Below, one piece after another: positions 57,060 to 64,000 of a stretch of DNA of 64,000 nucleotides. Source of the DNA: Thiohalocapsa sp. ML1 (GTDB taxonomy: Bacteria > Pseudomonadota > Gammaproteobacteria > Chromatiales > Chromatiaceae); assembly GCF_001469165.1 (NCBI RefSeq), contig NZ_JABX01000002.1, positions 62,001-126,000 of the forward strand, read 5' to 3'. The notes below the pieces were generated by a model, which was not told where the DNA came from, made no database searches, and was given only the letters and a program-made list of their open reading frames with translations. The translations under genes and the position numbers were made by a program. The number at the start of each line of letters is the position of its first letter. Position 1 is the stretch's first letter.

Positions 57060-57467
57060 GGTATCGCAGCCTTTCTCCGCCGGCCGACGGACCCGAACGC
57101 GCGCACCGCCTGGCGGTTGGACGAGGATGCGTGCGGGCTCGCGTGGCCGATGTCTGAATACGTGGCTCGGCGGCGGTGCTCGCCGAACGCAGCGGTTCGG
57201 TCCGTGCCGGCAAGCGGCGCGAGGCACGGAGGGCGCGGGCGGAGACGCGTTTCCGGATGCTTACCCCCTGGCCCCCGTGGCCGACGGGATTGTATCGTAT
57301 CGGGTGCGCGATCGCAGATCAGGCTGGTTCTGATCAGCGCAATTTGCTACACCCGCAGGCGGTCGTGTTGAATGCGCCGCACCGCCCGGAACCCAACGGG
57401 CCGCCGCAGCGGCCCGGCGCGGGTCGCGGCCTCGCGATCCCAGAACCTCGGAGACAAGCAGCAGCCG
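57060..57467. other. Divergent promoter region of the glycan cluster
   Basis: 408 bases between the GT4 gene and the nonulosonate gene. No gene is supported. It should carry promoters for both directions. I could not place a confident box, though GATTGTATCGTATCGG near 57288-57303 is AT-rich by local standards. Confidence 0.5.
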
Positions 57468-59123
57468 ATGAACCTCGACGACGTCTGGATCATGGTGCCC
57501 GCGCGCGGCGGCTCCCGAGGACTCCCACGCAAGAACGCGCGCCTCCTCGGCGGCAAGCCGCTCCTGTGGTGGGTGCTAGACGCGGCCCTCGGCGCCGTGG
57601 CGGGCGAACGGATCGTGGTCGTCACCGATGACGACGAGATCGACGCCCTCGCCTGCGCCAAGGGCGTACGCGTCGTCCGGGAGCCCGAGACCACGGGCCG
57701 GGCAACGCTCGACGACGTCGCGCTGCGGACCGCCGCGGACCTCTTCGCGTTTGGCGCCAAGGCAACAGACATCCTGCTCACGCTGCAGCCAACATGCCCA
57801 TTCGTGCGTAGCGCGCGCATCGGCGAGGCCGCCCTGGCCCTGGAGAACGGTGCGGGCTCCGTCGTCACCGTTGCCGATGACCGGCATCTGGGCTGGCGCC
57901 TCGGCGCGGACGGGCAGCCGACGCCGGACTATGCGGCCCGCGTCAACCGCCAGCAGCTGCCGGCGCAGTACCGCGAGACCGGGGCCGTGATCGGCTGTCG
58001 CCTCGGTGCGCTCCAGCAACAAGGCACGCGCATCTTGCCGCCGATCCGCCTTCTCGGGCTGGACAAGGCCGAGGCCCTCGATATCGACGACTTCCATGAC
58101 TGGGCCATCGCGCGCGAGATCGCTTCGCGCCGCCGCATCCTCATCCGCGCCGACGCCGGCGTGACGCTCGGTATGGGGCATGCCTACCGAGCGCTGGCGT
58201 TGGCGCAGGAACTCGCGCGCCATGCCATCACGCTCGCTACGGCGCGGGCGGGGCGCCTCGGCCATGCGCTGCTGTCGCAGTATCCCTTTGAGGTCGTCGA
58301 GGTGGATGGGGATGCCGACTTCATCGCGCTGGCGGCGGAGCGTCGCCCCGACCTGATCGTGCTCGATCAGCTCGATACCACCGCGGCGTACGTACAGGCA
58401 CTTCAGGCTAAGGAGCGGCACGTCGTCACCTTCGAAGACCAAGGGACGGGCGCGCTGCGGGCAGACCTGCTGGTGTCGGACCTGTACGAGAACCTGGCGG
58501 TACCGGGCGAGCGCCAGCTCTCGGGCATCGAAAACGCGATCCTCGCGCCGAGCTTCGAGACGCTGCGCGAGCCCGCGCCCTTTCGCGAAGACGTCGCGTC
58601 CATCCTGGTCGTGTTCGGGGGCACCGACCCGTCGAACCTCACGCACAAGGCGCTTGCCGCGCTGGCCGCAGCGCAGTTCGCGGGCGAGGTGCATGTCATC
58701 GCGGGGCCGGGCAACCGACAGGCGGGCGCACTCGACACGCATGGGCTGCGGGCCAGGGTTCACAGCGGCGTCAAGTACATGCCAGGCCTCTTCCGACAGG
58801 TGGACCTCGCGCTCTCGAGCGCCGGTCGCACGATCACCGAGCTGCTCTGCTGCGGCATTCCGGTGCTGTGCATGTGCCAAAACGACAAAGAGCTGACGCA
58901 CACCCACGCCTCGGCCCGCCACGGCGTCATCAACTTGGGTCTGGGCTCGCTTGTGGACGTCCAGACACTCGCGGCGCACATACAGCGGCTCTGCACCGCA
59001 TCGGGGCTCCGGCAGCTGCTGCGCGAGCGCGCGATCCACGAGACCCGATCACGAGCGAATGCCGCCGTGATCGGCCGGATCATGCAGCGCATTGGCTGGG
59101 CCGAGCCAGGCGCCTGCGGCTGA
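57468..59123 (+). CDS. CMP-nonulosonate cytidylyltransferase fused to PseG/LegG-like hydrolase
   Basis: 551 residues in two enzyme halves. About 1-225 is an acylneuraminate-type cytidylyltransferase (IMVPARGGSRGLPRKNARLL, LTLQPTCPFVRSARIG). About 230-550 resembles the UDP-sugar hydrolase PseG (RADAGVTLGMGHAYRALALA, VVFGGTDPSNLTHKAL, ALSSAGRTITELLCCGIPVL). PseG acts two steps before cytidylation, so the fusion joins non-consecutive steps with NeuB/PseI between them. The sugar (pseudaminic, legionaminic or another) is not decided. The ATG MNLDDVW is the natural start. Confidence 0.88.
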   Translation: MNLDDVWIMVPARGGSRGLPRKNARLLGGKPLLWWVLDAALGAVAGERIVVVTDDDEIDALACAKGVRVVREPETTGRATLDDVALRTAADLFAFGAKATDILLTLQPTCPFVRSARIGEAALALENGAGSVVTVADDRHLGWRLGADGQPTPDYAARVNRQQLPAQYRETGAVIGCRLGALQQQGTRILPPIRLLGLDKAEALDIDDFHDWAIAREIASRRRILIRADAGVTLGMGHAYRALALAQELARHAITLATARAGRLGHALLSQYPFEVVEVDGDADFIALAAERRPDLIVLDQLDTTAAYVQALQAKERHVVTFEDQGTGALRADLLVSDLYENLAVPGERQLSGIENAILAPSFETLREPAPFREDVASILVVFGGTDPSNLTHKALAALAAAQFAGEVHVIAGPGNRQAGALDTHGLRARVHSGVKYMPGLFRQVDLALSSAGRTITELLCCGIPVLCMCQNDKELTHTHASARHGVINLGLGSLVDVQTLAAHIQRLCTASGLRQLLRERAIHETRSRANAAVIGRIMQRIGWAEPGACG

Positions 59124-59147
59124 CCCCGGGGCTCGACAGGGTGTCAG

Positions 59148-60161
59148 CTACAGGCTGTCGAGGAAGCGCCTCATATCCACAAACCGCTCGCGCATCCGTT
59201 CGATGCTGTGGGCGATGACCTCCCCGCGCGTGTCGAAAACGCTCTCCACTGCGGCGATAGCCGGTGCGACATCGGCCCCGGACAGGGTGACGCTCGGCGC
59301 CCCGAGCGCAATGGCCTGGGCGATGCCGCGCGCATCCTCATTGAGGAGCACCGACGCCTTGCGAACAGACAGGCAATGCAGGTGCGCATGCACGCGGTAA
59401 CCTACGTGCAGATCCGCACCGCCGTAGAGGCGGCGCATCTTGGCCGCGCTGCCGGCAAGGCTAGCAACCCTCCAGCCCCGGCGCAGGGCGCGGGCCGCGA
59501 GCAACAGGTTTGCGCGCCCCGTTTCCCGACCGCGCGCCGTGTAGGCCGGGACCAGCCCGTGGTGGAAGCTCAAGCTGCGCGTCGCCCGCGGAAAACGCGC
59601 CGTCAGCCAGTCCAGCAGCGGCGCCGTGGCCGGGCTTGGCCGGGCTGGCATGCTCAGCACCACGGACCGCGGCGACGCGCAAAAGGCATAAGGTGATTCA
59701 AGATGCGCGAGGTCGTACCAGACCGGGCAGCCCGTCATGCAGACGTTGGTCGCACCCGCGCGGGCGAGCACGTCGACGGTGAGCGGATCGCGCGCGCTCG
59801 AGAACGGGATACGCGCATGCATCGCGCGCACGAAGTCCAGCGCCTCGTCGTTGAACCGGAAGGCGTCGACATCGGCCTTGATATTGGCCTTCCAGCCGAG
59901 CCCGTAGGGGATCACCGGCGGTTTGACGCGTCCGACCTCAAGCGGATAGATCCCGGGGTAAATATGCTTCTGGTATGCCGGGCCGCCGGTCAGAAGGACC
60001 GCCCGCGCGCGGTTGAAGAGCGTGTAGTGGTCAGCGGTGATGCTGGAGCGGTCGACATTGACGATATCGTCGTCCACATAAGTGCGCAGCAGGCTCCGCG
60101 CGCACTCCCCGATGAGGTGGTCGCCCGCGTTGCGATAGGCCCCGGTGATAGTGACGATCAC
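59148..60161 (-). CDS. Polysaccharide pyruvyltransferase-family protein
   Basis: 337 residues. The family start ITGAYRNAGDHLIGECARSL is followed by LLTGGPAYQKHIYPG, then YGGADLHVGYRVHAHLHCLS, the conserved H-x-H region of this GT-B-like family. It may add a pyruvate ketal or another acid group to the glycan, or act as a glycosyltransferase. Start is GTG in a GTGA overlap with neuB. Confidence 0.85.
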   Translation of the reverse strand: MIVTITGAYRNAGDHLIGECARSLLRTYVDDDIVNVDRSSITADHYTLFNRARAVLLTGGPAYQKHIYPGIYPLEVGRVKPPVIPYGLGWKANIKADVDAFRFNDEALDFVRAMHARIPFSSARDPLTVDVLARAGATNVCMTGCPVWYDLAHLESPYAFCASPRSVVLSMPARPSPATAPLLDWLTARFPRATRSLSFHHGLVPAYTARGRETGRANLLLAARALRRGWRVASLAGSAAKMRRLYGGADLHVGYRVHAHLHCLSVRKASVLLNEDARGIAQAIALGAPSVTLSGADVAPAIAAVESVFDTRGEVIAHSIERMRERFVDMRRFLDSL

Positions 60162-61228
60162 AGCAGGTCCGCCCAGTCGAGCGGCACGCCGGCGGCAACG
60201 GCGTGGCGTAGCCGGCGCCCGACAACCCTGTCCCAATGCTGGATCTCGATGCCGAGGTTGGATCGCAGCGCCACGAGATCCTCCTCACGGAGCGCTTGAC
60301 CCGCGGCGAGCCCGGCGGCGGCGACGATGCGCCGCCTGGCGTTGGCGATGGCGAGCGACTCCGCAGCGAGCTCGCGCGATCCGCCGTCGCCGTAGAGCTC
60401 TCGCAGTTGCGAGAGCCGCGCGACAAAGCGCGCCAAGTCGGTCGCGTTCATGGCGTGATAGTGGTCGTTGCCGGACGCCGTCTTGTCGTCGGTGAAGTGC
60501 TTTTCCAGCACCAGAGCCCCGAGCACCGCGGCGAGCTCGAGCGCCGGCATGGCGCCGTCCGCGCCCAGCTTGACATGATCCGAATAGCCCATCGCACAGT
60601 CGTCGCCGAAGAGCCGCGCTAGCCTCGGGATCTGGCCTAGCTGCGCGCGCTGCGGGGGCGTCGGATAGTTCAGCACGCAGTGCAGCAGGGCGCACCGCGG
60701 CGCGCCGTGCGCGCGCAGCTCCTGCACCGCAACGGCAATCTCATCGGGGCGCGACGCCCCCACGGACAGCAGCACCGGTTTCTGCTGCCGGGCCACCTTG
60801 CGCAGCAGCGGGATGTTCGTGAGGTCCGCCGACGCGACCTTGAGCGCCGGCCCGAGCGGCGCCAAGAGGTCCACGGCACCGAGGTCGAACGGCGTCGACA
60901 GGAAATCGATGCCGCAATCCCGGCAGTGCTCCGCGAGGTGGCAATAATCTGCATCGTCGAAGCTGTCCCAGCGTCGAAACAGCTCGAACTGGCTATCGGC
61001 GGGCTCCTCGGAGCGATCCCAATAGGCCGGACTGTTGTCGCGCGTGGCCAAGAGCTCGGCCTTGTAGGTTTGAAACTTGGCAGCGTGGCCCCCGGCCTGC
61101 GCCACCGCTTCGATCATCCGCTTGGCGCGGTCGAGGTCGCCTTCGTGATTGACCCCGATCTCGGCCACGATATACGGACGCAGATAGCCGGCGGTGAGCC
61201 CGCCGATGGTGAAGCCTGGCTCATGCAT
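60158..61228 (-). CDS. neuB: N-acylneuraminate/nonulosonate synthase (NeuB/PseI/LegI)
   Basis: 356 residues. The TIM-barrel synthase part has IVAEIGVNHEGDLDRAKRMI, KFQTYKAELLATRDNSPAYW, STPFDLGAVDLLAPL, MGYSDHVKLGADG and LEKHFTDDK. A C-terminal SAF-type domain (about 290-356) follows. It condenses phosphoenolpyruvate with a six-carbon N-acyl sugar. It works with the cytidylyltransferase-PseG fusion on the other strand. The ATG at 61228 fits the family. Confidence 0.92.
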   Translation of the reverse strand: MHEPGFTIGGLTAGYLRPYIVAEIGVNHEGDLDRAKRMIEAVAQAGGHAAKFQTYKAELLATRDNSPAYWDRSEEPADSQFELFRRWDSFDDADYCHLAEHCRDCGIDFLSTPFDLGAVDLLAPLGPALKVASADLTNIPLLRKVARQQKPVLLSVGASRPDEIAVAVQELRAHGAPRCALLHCVLNYPTPPQRAQLGQIPRLARLFGDDCAMGYSDHVKLGADGAMPALELAAVLGALVLEKHFTDDKTASGNDHYHAMNATDLARFVARLSQLRELYGDGGSRELAAESLAIANARRRIVAAAGLAAGQALREEDLVALRSNLGIEIQHWDRVVGRRLRHAVAAGVPLDWADLL

Positions 61229-61473
61229 GGATGGACTCGTTTCGGTATTGGAGCTGCGCTCGTTGCTATTGCCATGCTCGCAATCGTGCGGCGTGCGATG
61301 ACGGGAACGCTGGCGCAGTCCGATTGCGGCCGCAATGGCCAATGAATCGGCATCTCCTGAGGATGTACCGATGGATTGGCCTTCCTGGCCGTAACTCGGA
61401 CGGAGCCGGAGCGCGGGAAACGCCGAGTCCTTTCGCATTCCCCTGATGTACCCCGGAATGCCGCGAGGTGCCA
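61229..61473. other. 245-base gap, no gene seen
   Basis: Frames here have shadow composition. It probably holds the neuB promoter. No clear repeat or hairpin was noticed. Confidence 0.5.
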
Positions 61474-64000
61474 TCAATGCCGCACGAGAGGCGAGACCGG
61501 CTCAGCGTAATAGTAGCTTGGGTCTGCTGCGGCGGGCGCATCGTCGAGGCGTTCCGCCAGCTCCGCAGCGGTGCACACCTGGATCGCGTCGCCACGCTCG
61601 ACCACCGGCAGCATGTACTCGCTGCCCGGCAGTTCCACGACGACGGTTCTGGTGCCGAGACAGATACCCTCTAGCAACGTAGTCGAGAACGCCCCGACCT
61701 GGACGTCCGCCCTCGCCAATAGGTCAAAGATGACGGGCTCACGATGCGATAGGCGGAAGTTCGGCGGTTGCTCGCCGAGCTCGGCCACGAGGCGTTCATA
61801 CTCGGCCAGCTCCTCGCTCGGGTGCAGGCGAAACAGTATCTTGCGGTCCGGGCGCAGCCGGGCCGTTTCCAAGGCCACACGCACGAGCACCTTGCCGATC
61901 ACGCCCTGTGAGGTAAAGAGCACGAGACCCTGCTCCCGATCCGCCGACACCGCCCGCACGCGCGCTCGAACATAGGGCGCACCGATAATGCGCGTGCGCG
62001 TGGCGCGCGGCAGCGGCGTCGCGTCCGCCCAATACTGGCCGAAGCACCAAAGCTCGTCGGCCATGTAGGGCACCCGCTCCGTGCCGGGCCAGCTATAGCC
62101 CAGGTGCAGATGCGAGATGAAGCCATGCTGGAGCTCCACCGTGCGGGCGCCGGCACCCTGTGCGGCGGCCAGCACGGCGCAGTTCGCCGTGCCGTAGCCG
62201 TTGGTCAGAAAAATCGTCCGCACCGGATTCTGCTCGAATACCGCTGACATGCCCCGCTCTACCGCGCGAAAGGTCAGGAGTGCCTGGCGGCAACGCTGCG
62301 GCAGGTTGCCGATGTCCACGCCGAGCATCTCCCAGAAGCGTTCGCGAATGTCCGCGCAGAGGAGCAGATCCAGATAGCCGAGCTCGCCGTCCTGAGCTTG
62401 TCGCAGGTGTTTTAGGAAATGTGGCTGCAACGCGCGCAGGTCTAGCGCGCCTGGCACGGGGCGCTCGCTGGGGGTGCGATCAATGAGCAGCGCCCGTGGA
62501 CCGAGCTCTGTTCGCAAGGCCTCGGTATATGGCTCGGACCCGTTCATTTGCCGAGTGGCCATCAAGACGGCATGGTCCGGCCGCGGCGCAGGTTGCCGCA
62601 GCTGTCGGGACAGCCAGCCTCGTTGCCTCTTGGCGGCCCGCGTGGTCACTGACTGCCACAGGCGCACGGCCTCGGCCCTGCGCTGCTCGTCGGGGGGCGC
62701 GAGGCGAGCGAGGTTCGGATGCGGTGCATCGAAGGTGCCGACGGCTTGCGTGATGGCGTAGTACAGGGCCATCCTCAGCAGCCGCCACGGATATACCCCT
62801 CGGACCTGCCAGTCCACGAGTCCCAGGGTGGACTCGATCTCCCAGAACGCGTCGCAGATGTCGGTCACGGTCGGCGCAGCGCCGGCTCTAACCGCTGCCC
62901 CCGGCCCCGTCTCTAGCGAGCCGAGGTGAAACCCCGCGGCGCAGCGATGGGTTACGGCGGCCTGAATCACCGCGCTCGCGAGTCGGGGGTCGTTTGGGAA
63001 AGCCGCCGAGGCCTTGTAGAGGAGCCGCGCCGCAGCCTCATGCGCGCCGAGCGCCGAAAGTGCCGCCCCCGCATGCCGGTAGTCATCGGCTGCGGCTTGG
63101 TCTGGGTAGGCGTCGAGGTAGCGCTGCCAACGGTCTGCGGCCTTCGGCCAGTCCTCTGCACTGCTCGCGGCGCGAGCGAGCTCGCGCAGCAGGGACGGCT
63201 GGGGTCCGAAGCGATCGAGGGCCATGGTCAGCAGGGCTTCGCGGGCGGCGTGCTCGCTGCTTGCGCGAACCGATTGCAGCAGCGCCCGCAGCACCCCAGC
63301 GGCCGGCACGGCGGCGGAGGCTGCGAGCGCCTGCTGCCAGCGCTCGCGCGCCATGGCCTGTTCGCCTCTCAGCGCCGCCAGCAGCGCGTACTCGCAGAGC
63401 AGTTGCACATCCTCGGGGTGCTGGGCCAGCGCGGACGCCAGTGTCGCCTCGGCCCCGAGGAGATCCCCGATCTCGCGCCGACACCGCGCAAGGCTCACGC
63501 TGACGCTCGCGGGCGCCGCGCAACCGACCAAGTCCAGTAGGCGCTGCCAGCGCGATTGCGCAAGCGCCCAATCGCCGGCGGCGGCGGCTGTCTCCGCCCC
63601 GGCGGCGAAGAGCTCCGACGCCTCCGGGAAGGCAGCCACTGCCCGAGCATGTGAGGATTCGGCCGCATCGAGTCGGCCCGCACGCCGCAGCGCGTTGATC
63701 AGCTCCGCATGATCACGCGCGCTCGGCGCACGCGCATCGCTCCAGCCGTCGCAAAGCACCCGCCAGCGCTTGGCGGCGGCCTCCCACTGCCTCCGCCGCA
63801 TGGCCAGCCGCGCGTGCTCACGGCGCAAGGGCGCCGAGCGCGGAAACGCTCGCACGGCAGCGTCGAGGAGCGCTTCGGCCTCCTCGACGCGTCCGTCTTG
63901 CTCGCACGCCTTCGCGCACTGGCGCAATGCGTGCAGACGATCCTCGGCCACGGCGCCGTCCGCGAGGCGCTGCCAGCGTGCAGCAGCCAATGCCCACTCG
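61474..64000 (-). CDS. TPR plus capsule-synthesis-type (CDP-glycerol/KpsC-like) protein, partial
   Basis: More than 840 codons, open to the window edge, so the N-terminus is missing. About 1-400 are helical repeats (WALAQSRWQRLLDL, LLCEYALLAALRGEQAMARE). The C-terminal half resembles GT-B capsule or teichoic acid synthases: TVELQHGFISHLHLGYSW, ELWCFGQYWADATPLPR, ILFRLHPSEELAEYERL and TLLEGICLGTRTVVVELP. It probably acts on a surface glycan with the neighbouring neuB genes. Edge codons read EWALAAARWQRL, so the repeat region continues outside. Confidence 0.82.
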   Translation of the reverse strand, partial: EWALAAARWQRLADGAVAEDRLHALRQCAKACEQDGRVEEAEALLDAAVRAFPRSAPLRREHARLAMRRRQWEAAAKRWRVLCDGWSDARAPSARDHAELINALRRAGRLDAAESSHARAVAAFPEASELFAAGAETAAAAGDWALAQSRWQRLLDLVGCAAPASVSVSLARCRREIGDLLGAEATLASALAQHPEDVQLLCEYALLAALRGEQAMARERWQQALAASAAVPAAGVLRALLQSVRASSEHAAREALLTMALDRFGPQPSLLRELARAASSAEDWPKAADRWQRYLDAYPDQAAADDYRHAGAALSALGAHEAAARLLYKASAAFPNDPRLASAVIQAAVTHRCAAGFHLGSLETGPGAAVRAGAAPTVTDICDAFWEIESTLGLVDWQVRGVYPWRLLRMALYYAITQAVGTFDAPHPNLARLAPPDEQRRAEAVRLWQSVTTRAAKRQRGWLSRQLRQPAPRPDHAVLMATRQMNGSEPYTEALRTELGPRALLIDRTPSERPVPGALDLRALQPHFLKHLRQAQDGELGYLDLLLCADIRERFWEMLGVDIGNLPQRCRQALLTFRAVERGMSAVFEQNPVRTIFLTNGYGTANCAVLAAAQGAGARTVELQHGFISHLHLGYSWPGTERVPYMADELWCFGQYWADATPLPRATRTRIIGAPYVRARVRAVSADREQGLVLFTSQGVIGKVLVRVALETARLRPDRKILFRLHPSEELAEYERLVAELGEQPPNFRLSHREPVIFDLLARADVQVGAFSTTLLEGICLGTRTVVVELPGSEYMLPVVERGDAIQVCTAAELAERLDDAPAAADPSYYYAEPVSPLVRH

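Overview
The window is GC-rich, densely coded DNA from a gammaproteobacterium, most likely a purple sulfur bacterium (Chromatiaceae). The best clue is the 8Fe ferredoxin at 33033-33308, which has the long second cysteine loop of the Allochromatium-type protein. The housekeeping sets yebC-ruvC, ftsYEX, rsmD-coaD and paired M16 peptidases fit gammaproteobacteria. Genus cannot be fixed from the sequence alone.

Layout. (1) 1-12.5 kb is ordinary chromosome: a partial membrane protein, an SDR reductase, yacG, yebC, ruvC, a CBS-domain protein, a sigma-54 response regulator convergent with a histidine kinase, an exported protein, a NYN-domain protein and a di-haem peroxidase. (2) 12.8-25.5 kb is an accessory island. 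An intact SNF2 helicase with a PLD domain, a piece of a DUF1156 DNA methylase and the front of a DUF499 ATPase lie on one strand. I read them as the broken remains of a helicase-methylase-ATPase (Hma-like) anti-phage operon. Many toxin-antitoxin genes sit in and around it; most are damaged on the toxin side (frameshifted ParE, truncated VapC, missing HigB, missing DUF433 partner, truncated PIN). A MITE-like element interrupts the region. (3) 25.5-36.7 kb is core again: ftsX-ftsE-ftsY, two M16 peptidases, rsmD, coaD, ferredoxin, gamma-glutamyltranspeptidase, a Tim44-like protein and a low-molecular-weight phosphatase. (4) 36.7-37.3 kb is a mosaic of an IS fragment, a second MITE copy and the tail of a duplicated gene, followed by the intact AAA-ATPase/nuclease-like gene. 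(5) 39-64 kb is a surface-polysaccharide or glycan cluster: a polyprenyl-type GT2, a flippase-like protein, an FAD oxidoreductase, a GT39-like protein, a sulfotransferase, several GT2 and GT4 glycosyltransferases (several with N-terminal TPR-like regions), a methyltransferase, an ABC-exporter-like protein without an ATPase domain, and nonulosonic acid genes (a cytidylyltransferase-PseG fusion, a NeuB-type synthase and a pyruvyltransferase-family protein). It runs off the right edge.

Intergenic spaces hold many short tandem repeats (6-, 7-, 11- and 12-base units), palindromes and two copies of an inverted-repeat element. Some tandem arrays run into a start or stop codon. No tRNA, rRNA or CRISPR array was recognised.
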